Notes: generated by a model not told the origin, from the sequence alone. A DNA stretch of 5,647 nt from Ruminococcaceae bacterium UBA5891 (GCA_002431945.1 DJET01000081.1:1-5647); one strand, 5' to 3'. Numbered from the stretch's first letter, positions 1-5,333 are shown. Program-made: numbers and translations.

Positions 1-16
1 CTTGACTTTTCACCAT
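1..16 (-). CDS. Possible 5' end of the gene after yidC, cut by the window edge (jag/khpB by synteny only)
   Basis: Five nucleotides beyond the yidC stop codon an ATG (14-16, minus strand) opens a frame reading M-V-K-S-Q before the window ends; an in-frame GTG follows at once (11-13). In many Firmicutes the gene after yidC is jag/khpB, an RNA-binding protein with Jag-N, KH and R3H domains, and a short charged start such as this would fit. Five codons cannot identify a protein. No good Shine-Dalgarno sequence is visible, only a purine-rich stretch at the end of yidC, so translation may be coupled to yidC. The identification rests on gene order alone. Confidence 0.35.
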
Positions 17-21
17 AGGAC

Positions 22-960
22 TTACTTTTCTGCCGCTTCTCCGTTAAGCAGAGTTTGATTTGTTTTTATTTTTTTAAGCTGATTTTCTTCAAAATCGCAT
101 TCCTTGTTTAATTCCTTAAGCCTTTCGCGGGAAAGCATTTTCTGCGGTCCGTAAAACTGCTGAACGCCTACCTGAATAAGCCCGCCTATAAGTGAAGAGC
201 AAGCCCAGTAAAACGCAACGCCGCCGGGAAGCGTAAACCCGATGAAAAGCGATAAAAGCGGCATTGTAAGCATCATTCCCGCCATATTCGGCGCGTCGGG
301 ATTAAGCTTTTTCTGCATCACAAGCGAAAGCGCGCTTGTAAACATCTGCGCCAAAAAGGCGATTATCGGCATTACCCATATCAGCTGTGCGTCGTGAAAA
401 ATATCAAACGAAAACTTAGGCGTTTGGGTTAGATCGATACCGAAGAAATTAAAATCGATAGCGCTAAGCTTGCTTGCAATCTGCGGAAAATCGATAGTTC
501 CGTTGCGTACCGCCTCGATTATCTGAAGCTCTGCGCGCGCGTTTGCGTTTTTACCGAGCGCCTCCGCCGCGGCGGTAACGGTTGCGGAATCGATGTGAAG
601 AAGATAGGTAAGAGGCGACATAATGAGGTAGTAAATACTCATCATAAGCACAAGGCGCAGCACCATAGGCAGGCACCCACCCGACATTGAAACGTTTTCC
701 TCTTGGTAAAGCTTTTGCATAGCCTCGCTGTACTTCTGCTTATCGTCGCCGTATTTTTTCTTAAGCTCGTCTAACTTAGGCTTAATACGGGTCTGCTGAA
801 CCGAGGATTTTTGGCTTTTAATGCTAAGCGGTATTAAAATCACGTTTATAAGCAGTGTGAAAAAGAATACCGCGGCGGCAAAGTTTCCGCCGAACAAACC
901 TGAAAGAAATTCAAGCGCCCAGCCGAAAGGAATGTTTATAATATTAAATAAAGTTTGCAT
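22..960 (-). CDS. yidC: YidC/Oxa1 family membrane protein insertase
   Basis: This 312-residue protein is a YidC/Oxa1/SpoIIIJ insertase, which places Sec-dependent and Sec-independent proteins into the cytoplasmic membrane. The N-terminus is an amphipathic helix (about 1-25) with no signal peptide or lipobox, as in many clostridial homologues. TM1 spans about 28-47 and ends in the typical I-P-L-S-I-K-S-Q-K-S. The charged cytoplasmic C1 hairpin (48-93) carries K-P-K-L-D-E-L-K-K-K-Y-G-D-D and Y-Q-E-E-N-V. The hallmark G-G-C-L-P-M opens TM2 (94-120). A loop of about 70 residues (121-192) follows, then TM3 (193-214), TM4 (228-243) and TM5 (246-267), and a basic tail. The hydrophilic-groove arginine usual in TM1 is replaced by N39, while TM2 has R102 where many relatives have Gln. 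The gene lies 38 nt after yidD in the rpmH operon. Its start has only a weak GGACGG-like ribosome site. Confidence 0.96.
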   Translation of the reverse strand: MQTLFNIINIPFGWALEFLSGLFGGNFAAAVFFFTLLINVILIPLSIKSQKSSVQQTRIKPKLDELKKKYGDDKQKYSEAMQKLYQEENVSMSGGCLPMVLRLVLMMSIYYLIMSPLTYLLHIDSATVTAAAEALGKNANARAELQIIEAVRNGTIDFPQIASKLSAIDFNFFGIDLTQTPKFSFDIFHDAQLIWVMPIIAFLAQMFTSALSLVMQKKLNPDAPNMAGMMLTMPLLSLFIGFTLPGGVAFYWACSSLIGGLIQVGVQQFYGPQKMLSRERLKELNKECDFEENQLKKIKTNQTLLNGEAAEK

Positions 961-998
961 TTATACACCGTCCATTCGCGCCGAAAATACGGCAACGG

Positions 999-1238
999 TT
1001 ATTTTTTGGTTTTAAAGCGCGCCCTTTTTTCGGGCACGGGGTCATATCCGCCCTTACAAAGCGGATTACATCGCAAAACGCGCCAAAGCGCAAGCAGCAG
1101 CCCTACAAACGCTCCCCTTTTTTCTATTGCCTCCACGGCATACGCCGAGCAGGTGGGGGTAAAGCGGCAGCAGGGTATTTTGCGCGGAGAAATATTTTTC
1201 TGATAAAGCTTAATCAGCCCTATTAACAGTTTTTTCAT
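999..1238 (-). CDS. yidD: Membrane protein insertion efficiency factor YidD
   Basis: This small 79-residue protein is YidD, a membrane-associated factor that assists YidC-dependent insertion of membrane proteins. The family signature is complete: an amphipathic N-terminus M-K-K-L-L-I-G-L-I-K-L-Y-Q-K (1-14), I-S-P (16-18), C-C-R-F-T-P-T-C-S-A-Y-A (23-34), A-I-E-K-R-G-A (37-43), a hydrophobic L-L-L-A-L-W-R (47-53), L-R-C-N-P (55-59) and G-G-Y-D-P-V-P (63-69). Conserved cysteines are C23, C24, C30 and C57, with an extra C61. The ATG at 1238 matches the family N-terminus and lies 29 nt inside rnpA in another frame. No Shine-Dalgarno sequence precedes it, so translation probably depends on ribosomes finishing rnpA. 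It sits between rnpA and yidC, the usual order. Confidence 0.95.
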   Translation of the reverse strand: MKKLLIGLIKLYQKNISPRKIPCCRFTPTCSAYAVEAIEKRGAFVGLLLALWRVLRCNPLCKGGYDPVPEKRARFKTKK

Positions 1239-1575
1239 CTGTTTTTAATATGCCTGCCTCGCGGAAAAGCTTTAGCATAGACTCTGCCGCGGCGGTGCTT
1301 TTGATGTTCAGTATGCGTGTGCGCGCCACAATTACAAAATCGTAATTAGGCTTAATATAGGGTGCGCAGTCCCTGAAAGCGGCGGTTATAACCCGCTTTG
1401 CGCGGTTGCGCTTTACCGCGCCGCCGAGCTTTTTGCCCGCGGTTATGCCAAGCCGCGGCACATTGCGGCGGTTAGGCATAGCGTAAATCACGAAATAGGG
1501 GGAAACCAAGCTTTTTCCCCTGCGGTAAGAACGCCTGAAAACATAGTTTTCCTTAATTTTTATAATTTTTTTCAT
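1210..1575 (-). CDS. rnpA: Ribonuclease P protein component
   Basis: RnpA is the protein subunit of RNase P, which with the catalytic RNA removes 5' leaders from pre-tRNAs. The chosen start gives 121 residues, close to the family's usual ~115-120. Visible motifs are the N-terminal K-E-N-Y-V-F (8-13) and Y-R-R-G-K (17-21), the strand P-R-L-G-I-T-A-G-K-K-L (40-50), the RNR signature K-R-N-R-A-K-R (55-61) that contacts RNA, and the late D-F-V-I-V-A-R (79-85). The ATG at 1575 gives the standard N-terminus M-K-K-I-I-K-I-K-E-N. An in-frame GTG at 1599 would add eight residues, but it lies inside the intergenic stem-loop and has no ribosome site. The ATG itself has only an AAGG two bases upstream, so initiation may be weak or coupled to rpmH. 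The 3' end overlaps yidD. Confidence 0.95.
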   Translation of the reverse strand: MKKIIKIKENYVFRRSYRRGKSLVSPYFVIYAMPNRRNVPRLGITAGKKLGGAVKRNRAKRVITAAFRDCAPYIKPNYDFVIVARTRILNIKSTAAAESMLKLFREAGILKTDEKTVNRAD

Positions 1576-1581
1576 AGCCTT

Positions 1582-1613
1582 AATAAAAGGAAAAGCCACG
1601 TTGAAGTGGCTTT
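1582..1613 (-). terminator. Attenuator-like stem-loop between rpmH and rnpA
   Basis: Read on the minus strand, the last two bases of the rpmH stop codon begin a perfect 8-bp stem, AAAGCCAC / GTGGCTTT (plus-strand positions 1606-1613 and 1592-1599) with the 6-nt loop TTCAAC. It is followed by a T-rich run, TTTTCCTTTT. This has the form of an intrinsic terminator but with a stem of only moderate GC content and a T-run broken by CC. It is therefore more likely a partial terminator or mRNA-processing/stabilising element that lowers rnpA output relative to rpmH. The rnpA ATG follows 16 nt after the stem. The structure is seen directly; its strength is not known. Confidence 0.6.
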
Positions 1614-1746
1614 AGTATGTCAACTGCTTTCTGCCTTTTGCTCTGCGTCTTGCAAGAACCTTGCGGCCGTTAGATGTTGCCATTCTCTTTAAAAAGCCGT
1701 GCTCCTTTTTTCTGTGGAGCTTCTTAGGCTGGTACGTCCTTTTCAT
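1612..1746 (-). CDS. rpmH: 50S ribosomal protein L34
   Basis: This 44-residue, very basic protein is ribosomal protein L34 of the large subunit. It begins M-K-R-T-Y-Q-P-K-K, contains K-K-E-H-G-F-L-K-R-M (13-22) and S-N-G-R-K-V-L-A-R-R-R-A-K-G-R-K (25-40), and has the exact length normal for the family. The ATG at 1746 is preceded by a strong Shine-Dalgarno sequence, AAGGAGGG (1754-1761), seven bases upstream. It is the first gene of the leftward operon, directly under a near-perfect promoter about 70 nt upstream. Its stop codon is part of the stem of the following hairpin. L34 next to rnpA, yidD and yidC is one of the most conserved gene orders in bacteria. Confidence 0.98.
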   Translation of the reverse strand: MKRTYQPKKLHRKKEHGFLKRMATSNGRKVLARRRAKGRKQLTY

Positions 1747-1823
1747 TTGCAAACCCTCCTTACCGTGAAGACGTGGGCGGTTACGGATATGAATATAAAC
1801 AAGCCATAACCTATCGAGTATAA

Positions 1824-1853
1824 ATTATACCTCAAATTCCATACCTATGTCAA
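1824..1853 (-). promoter_or_regulatory. Sigma-A-type promoter of the rpmH operon
   Basis: On the minus strand a consensus -35 box TTGACA (1848-1853) and a consensus -10 box TATAAT (1824-1829) are separated by 18 bp. The stretch just upstream of the -35 box (about 1854-1875) reads AATTAAAAATTTTTA on the minus strand and resembles an UP element. Transcription should start near 1816-1818, giving a leader of about 70 nt before rpmH. Matching both hexamers and an AT tract is expected for a ribosomal protein promoter. Confidence 0.88.
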
Positions 1854-1893
1854 TAAAAATTTTTAATTAGCGGAATTTTTTTAAATTTAAAAT

Positions 1894-1931
1894 GTTAAAT
1901 TTTCGTTAAAGTTGTTTATATTTCGTTCATT
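1894..1931 (+). other. GTT-type direct repeats upstream of the VTC operon
   Basis: GTTAAA occurs at 1894 and 1905, GTTTAT at 1914 and GTTCAT at 1925. The first pair and the last pair are related through 11-bp or near-11-bp steps, and the 7-mer TTTCGTT is repeated 20 bp apart (1901 and 1921). Response-regulator sites of the PhoB/PhoP type are built from short direct repeats with 11-bp periodicity, so these could form an activator site for a polyphosphate-related operon. The sequence is AT-rich and the match to any defined box is loose. Confidence 0.3.
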
Positions 1932-1944
1932 TTCATATGAAAAT
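1929..1944. promoter_or_regulatory. Perfect 16-bp palindrome, candidate operator
   Basis: ATTTTCATATGAAAAT is a perfect inverted repeat with no spacer, 36 bp upstream of the chosen VTC gene start. Depending on which -10 box is used it either overlaps the -35 region or covers the transcription start. Both are classic positions for a dimeric repressor site. No adjacent regulator gene is present in the window. Confidence 0.5.
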
Positions 1945-1964
1945 ACCCTCGTATACTAAAGCAC

Positions 1965-1970
1965 AAGGAG
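1965..1970 (+). promoter_or_regulatory. Shine-Dalgarno sequence that fixes the VTC gene start
   Basis: AAGGAG ends directly against the ATG at 1971, leaving zero spacing, but is 9 nt from the in-frame ATG at 1980, which is ideal spacing. The start at 1980 is therefore preferred, and the protein begins M-L-Q-T-V-F-K-R-Y-E-K-K-Y rather than with an extra M-K-H. Confidence 0.8.
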
Positions 1971-1979
1971 ATGAAGCAT

Positions 1980-2705
1980 ATGTTACAAACGGTTTTTAAA
2001 CGCTATGAAAAAAAGTACCGCCTTACAAAAGAACAGTACGGCGAGGTATTAAATCTTCTTTCATATAACGCCGTTCCCGACGAATACGGCGAAAGCAATA
2101 TATGCAGTATATATTACGATACGCAAAATAAGCTTTTGATACGCCGCTCGCTTGAAAAGCCGGTATACAAAGAAAAGCTCAGGATCAGAACCTACGGCAT
2201 ACCGAAGGACGGCAGTACCTGCTTTGTTGAGCTTAAGAAAAAGTACAAGGGCGTTGTTTATAAAAGAAGAATTGAAACCGACTATAAAAACGCGCTTTTA
2301 TATATGAACGGCAGCGATAACAATATCCGCCCCTCGCAAATTAAAAACGAAATTGATTATTTTAAGGATTTTTACGGCGGTCTTGCCCCGTCCGCCTGCG
2401 TGTTTTACAAGCGCACAGCTTACTATGACAGGCTTGACCGCAATATCCGCTTCACATTTGACAGCGATATTATTTGCAGGGATTACGATCTTGACCTTAA
2501 AAACGGAATATACGGCGAGCGCATTATTCCAAAGGACGAATATTTAATGGAGCTTAAAACCGACGGCGCAGTTCCGCTTGAATTTACAAAGCTTTTATCG
2601 GAGCTTAAAATATACCCGTCTTCGTTTTCGAAATACGGCACGGCTTATATAAACAGAGTAGGTAAAAAGGATGAATTATTAAAAGGAGGAGAGCATTGTG
2701 CTTGA
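1980..2705 (+). CDS. VTC-domain (triphosphate tunnel) polyphosphate polymerase-like protein
   Basis: This 241-residue protein matches the VTC domain family, related to the catalytic domain of eukaryotic Vtc4, which makes polyphosphate from ATP inside a basic beta-barrel tunnel. The tunnel motifs appear in order: R-Y-E-K-K-Y (8-13), S-I-Y-Y-D-T (43-48), E-K-L-R-I-R (65-70), V-E-L-K-K-K (83-88), Y-K-R-R (94-97), Y-K-R-T-A-Y (143-148), R-F-T-F-D (157-161), Y-L-M-E-L-K (188-193) and F-S-K-Y-G-T-A-Y (216-223). The alternating Lys/Arg and the Glu of the E-L-K motifs are what the family uses for phosphate and metal binding. No SPX domain, signal peptide or membrane segment is seen, so it should act in the cytosol. 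It overlaps the DUF4956 gene by 8 bp, which suggests a membrane partner. Polyphosphate synthesis is inferred from the family; another polymer or triphosphate substrate is possible. Confidence 0.88.
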   Translation: MLQTVFKRYEKKYRLTKEQYGEVLNLLSYNAVPDEYGESNICSIYYDTQNKLLIRRSLEKPVYKEKLRIRTYGIPKDGSTCFVELKKKYKGVVYKRRIETDYKNALLYMNGSDNNIRPSQIKNEIDYFKDFYGGLAPSACVFYKRTAYYDRLDRNIRFTFDSDIICRDYDLDLKNGIYGERIIPKDEYLMELKTDGAVPLEFTKLLSELKIYPSSFSKYGTAYINRVGKKDELLKGGEHCA

Positions 2706-3375
2706 CAGTATTTTTTCAACGGTGATAACAAACGGAATAACCCCTGCGTCCTTTGCGGCGTGTACCGCGATTTCGCTGATATCGGGGCTTTTGATCTCGC
2801 TTTGTCACGGAATAAGGGGCGGTTCTTCAAAGGGATTTGCGGTAACGGTGGCGCTGCTGCCGTTCGCGGTTCAAACGGTAATAATGCTTGTAAACGGAAA
2901 CCTAGGCACCGGCGTTGCGGTGGCAGGCGCGTTTTCGCTTGTAAGATTCCGTTCTTCCCCCGGTACCGCAAAGGAAATATTAAATATATTCACCGCACTG
3001 GCGGCGGGGCTTGCGGCGGGCGTCGGATATATAGGCGTGGCTCTTATTTTCGTGCTTATAGTATGCGCCGCCGAAGCGCTTTATACGTTAACCGGCTTCG
3101 GTGAAAAGCAAAGAACCGAGCGCGAGCTTAAAATAACCGTGCCCGAAGACCTTAATTATACCGAAATATTCGACGATTTGTTTAAAAAATACACAGCGTT
3201 TTATCAGCTTAAAAAGGTTAAAACGGCGGGGCTCGGCAGTCTTTATCAGCTTACCTATTCGGTAAGGCTTAAGAACCCTGCCTTAGAAAAGGAATTTATA
3301 GACGGCATGCGCTGCCGCAACGGAAATCTTGAAATTGTGTGCAATTACAGCGCCGCCGCAAACGAGGAGTTGTAA
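2698..3375 (+). CDS. DUF4956 membrane protein
   Basis: This 225-residue protein begins at a GTG (2698) with a strong Shine-Dalgarno sequence AAGGAGG (2683-2689) eight bases upstream, inside the end of the VTC gene. The N-terminal half is membrane-embedded: hydrophobic segments at about 16-36, 47-66 and 95-131, the last long enough for two helices. The conserved G-A-F-S-L-V-R-F-R-S-S-P-G-T-A-K-E-I (77-94) is the recognisable DUF4956 signature. The C-terminal half (about 140-217) is soluble, charged and alternates helices and strands, so probably forms a cytosolic alpha/beta domain. DUF4956 proteins have no proven function as far as I know, but recur beside VTC-domain and CotH genes. The overlap with the VTC gene suggests a complex in which this protein anchors or provides a membrane path for the polymerase, as the Vtc1-type segments do in yeast. 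That role is inference. Confidence 0.85.
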   Translation: MLDSIFSTVITNGITPASFAACTAISLISGLLISLCHGIRGGSSKGFAVTVALLPFAVQTVIMLVNGNLGTGVAVAGAFSLVRFRSSPGTAKEILNIFTALAAGLAAGVGYIGVALIFVLIVCAAEALYTLTGFGEKQRTERELKITVPEDLNYTEIFDDLFKKYTAFYQLKKVKTAGLGSLYQLTYSVRLKNPALEKEFIDGMRCRNGNLEIVCNYSAAANEEL

Positions 3376-3379
3376 AATT

Positions 3380-5287
3380 ATGAAAAAAGCCTATGCATTT
3401 ATTGCCGTTATATTATCCGTTTTGCTGCTTTCTTCCTGCGGCAAAAAGAACACTGCAAGCGTTATAACGTCATCGGGCGGCAAGGCAGATACAAGCGTCA
3501 GCACCGATAATATGGATTTTGATTTTTCGAATAAAGATACCGAATACGATTACGATGAAAGCGAAGCCACCGTAATAAAGGAAAGCGAGGACGCGGTTAA
3601 GATAACCGCCGCCGGCACATATGTAATTACGGGCAGGCACAGCAGTATAACCGTTTCCGCTCCCGATTCGGCAAAGGTAAGAATTATTCTTAAAAACGCA
3701 ACGGTTCAAAACAGCAGCGGACCCGCGATTTATATAACAGCCGCCGACAAGGTGTTTATAACCGCGTATAAGGGCACTGTTAACACCGTTTCGGACGGCA
3801 GTACCTATTCCTCGGATTTTGACGGCACAAACGTAGACGGTGCCGTATTCAGCAAAGCGGATATCACCCTTAACGGCGAGGGCACGCTTAACGTTACGGG
3901 CAGCTATAAGTGCGCCGTGGTTTCAAAGGACGACCTTATAATATGCGGACTTACGCTTAATGCCAAAAGCTTAGGCAGCGCAATAGAGGGTAAGGACTGC
4001 GTAAAATCAAAGGACGCGACCGTAACCGTAACCTCCGGCGGAGACGGAATAAAATCCACAAACAGCGAGGATACCGCGCGCGGATTTGTTTATATAGAAT
4101 CGGGCCTTTTTAATATTACCGCCGCAAAGGACGGTATACAGGCGGAAACCTTAGTAAAGCTTTCGGGCGGCGAAATAAACGTAACATCGGGCGGCGGCGC
4201 GCCGGAAAAGGTATCGTCGGGCGGCGACGGCAGAGCGCCGTTTGAAAGCAGCTCGTCAGACGATGAGGAAAGCACAAAGGGAATTAAGGCAGGCTCGCTT
4301 ATTTTAGCCGAGGGCGGCAGCATAACCGTAAGCTCGGCGGACGATACCGTACATTCAAACGGCGACGTTCAGATAAACGGCGGAAAGTTCGCTCTTTCTT
4401 CGGGCGACGACGGAATACACGCGGATAACGCCCTTATAATAAACAGCGGCGAGATCACCGTTTCAAAATCTTACGAAGGGCTTGAGGGCAAAACCGTAAC
4501 GGTAACCGGCGGAAATATAGATATAACCGCTTCGGACGACGGCATTAACGCCGCAGACGGCAGCGGTGCCTCGGCAGGCGGAAAACCAGGAGCCAACGCT
4601 TCAAGCGATGTTTATATAAATATAAGCGGAGGGTATATAACCGTAAACGCTTCGGGAGACGGCGTAGACTCTAACGGAAATATCGATATTTCGGGCGGCG
4701 TAATTCTTGTAAGCGGACCCACAAGCGACGGCGACAGCGCGCTTGACTGCGACGGCACCGCAACGGTGACGGGCGGCACGGCGATATTCTGCGGAAGCGC
4801 GGGTATGGCTGAAACCTTTTCCGACAGCTCTTCCCAGCCCTCGCTTATGTATACGCTTGACAGCGCGGCGGCGGCAGGCACAAGCATTGCACTTGTAAAC
4901 TCGGAGGGTAAGGTAATAGCCTCGTTTGTACCCTCAAAGCAGTATATAAACGTTGTAATAAGCTCGCCTTATCTTACCGTCGGCAGCAGCTACACGCTTT
5001 CCGTAGGCGGTACGGTATCGGGATGCGATAAAAACGGTTATACCGATAACGGCAGTATTTCGGGCGCGCAAAGCGCAAACGAGGTTAAAATAAGCTCTGT
5101 TTCCACCACCTACGGCAAGTCGGGCGGTATGGGCGGAAATATGGGTGGAAATATGGGCGGTATGGGCGGTCCGCAAGCGGGCGGCAATCAAGCTCCGCCC
5201 GATAACGGCGGCTCGAAGAACGGCGGAAAGCAACAGGGCGGTACGCCGCCCGAACGCCCCGGCAAAACCGAAACCCAAAAATCATAA
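3380..5287 (+). CDS. Cthe_2159-like beta-helix carbohydrate-binding lipoprotein
   Basis: The protein has 635 residues from the ATG at 3380, which follows a GAGGAG ribosome site (3364-3369) 10 nt upstream and lies 4 nt after the DUF4956 stop. A lipoprotein signal is clear: M-K-K, a hydrophobic core (4-17) and lipobox L-S-S-C with Cys20, so it is exported and lipid-anchored. An acidic linker (45-71) follows. Residues about 75-470 are Asp/Gly-rich coils of roughly 21-22 residues, with G-D-G-I-K-S (221), K-D-G-I-Q-A (250), D-D-T-V-H-S (321), D-D-G-I-H-A (343), Y-E-G-L-E-G (365), D-D-G-I-N-A (386) and G-D-G-V-D-S (426), as in right-handed parallel beta-helices. Low-complexity insertions sit at 270-299 and 392-410. 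A beta-rich domain (485-578) and a Gly/Met/Pro/Gln tail (580-635) end it. Cthe_2159 relatives bind calcium and acidic polysaccharide; the ligand here is unknown. An alternative upstream start at 3329 would destroy the signal peptide. Confidence 0.85.
   Translation: MKKAYAFIAVILSVLLLSSCGKKNTASVITSSGGKADTSVSTDNMDFDFSNKDTEYDYDESEATVIKESEDAVKITAAGTYVITGRHSSITVSAPDSAKVRIILKNATVQNSSGPAIYITAADKVFITAYKGTVNTVSDGSTYSSDFDGTNVDGAVFSKADITLNGEGTLNVTGSYKCAVVSKDDLIICGLTLNAKSLGSAIEGKDCVKSKDATVTVTSGGDGIKSTNSEDTARGFVYIESGLFNITAAKDGIQAETLVKLSGGEINVTSGGGAPEKVSSGGDGRAPFESSSSDDEESTKGIKAGSLILAEGGSITVSSADDTVHSNGDVQINGGKFALSSGDDGIHADNALIINSGEITVSKSYEGLEGKTVTVTGGNIDITASDDGINAADGSGASAGGKPGANASSDVYINISGGYITVNASGDGVDSNGNIDISGGVILVSGPTSDGDSALDCDGTATVTGGTAIFCGSAGMAETFSDSSSQPSLMYTLDSAAAAGTSIALVNSEGKVIASFVPSKQYINVVISSPYLTVGSSYTLSVGGTVSGCDKNGYTDNGSISGAQSANEVKISSVSTTYGKSGGMGGNMGGNMGGMGGPQAGGNQAPPDNGGSKNGGKQQGGTPPERPGKTETQKS
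5129..5170 (+). repeat. In-frame minisatellite encoding MGGN/MGG repeats
   Basis: Within the lipoprotein gene, the 12-bp unit ATG-GGY-GGA-AAT occurs twice in tandem (5129-5152), followed by two 9-bp units ATG-GGC-GGT (5153-5170). They encode M-G-G-N, M-G-G-N, M-G-G, M-G-G (residues 584-597). All unit lengths are multiples of three, so slippage would change tail length without breaking the frame. Such Gly/Met-rich tails are common in this family and are probably disordered. Confidence 0.8.
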
Positions 5288-5333
5288 AAACGGATTGCTG
5301 CACACCTTATGTATTTGCAACAACTAAACGGTA
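5288..5333 (+). repeat. Truncated first repeat copy
   Basis: This piece begins with the right inner arm ACGGATTGC (5290-5298) and passes directly into GCACACCTTA (5300-5309) and the connector ending AACTAAACGG. In the full copies about 48-50 bp lie between these two parts: the right outer arm with AATGACA and AGGTAAGCGAAAGTTTATCC. It is therefore a copy with an internal deletion, also lacking its left arm, fused to the end of the lipoprotein gene. Confidence 0.7.

Larger units (their letters stand above)
1893..1957 (+). promoter_or_regulatory. Probable promoter region of the VTC-DUF4956-lipoprotein operon (boxes ambiguous)
   Basis: Two placements are possible. The first uses -10 TATACT (1952-1957) with a weak -35 TTTTCA (1930-1935) and a 16-bp spacer, but leaves a leader of only about 15 nt. 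The second uses -10 TATATT (1917-1922) with a poor -35 around 1894-1899, giving a leader of about 50 nt and placing the palindrome at 1929-1944 at the transcription start. Neither has a good -35 box, which would suit activator-dependent control. A promoter is required here because the divergent rpmH operon starts on the other side. Confidence 0.4.

Noticed and set aside
1576..1599. GTG start for rnpA eight codons upstream
   Set aside because: It lies within the stem-loop after rpmH, has no Shine-Dalgarno sequence, and adds residues not typical of the RnpA N-terminus.
1879..1892. 14-bp palindrome TTTTAAATTTAAAA as an operator
   Set aside because: It is made only of A and T runs in an AT-rich promoter region and is more simply explained as low-complexity or UP-type sequence.
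2645..3104. Frames overlapping the DUF4956 gene on both strands
   Set aside because: The DUF4956 frame has a strong ribosome site, membrane segments and family signature; the others are basic, compositionally odd shadows.
4934..5303. Antisense frames rich in Arg/Ala/His opposite the lipoprotein C-terminus
   Set aside because: They mirror Gly/Asn/Met-rich codons of the real gene and carry no independent support.
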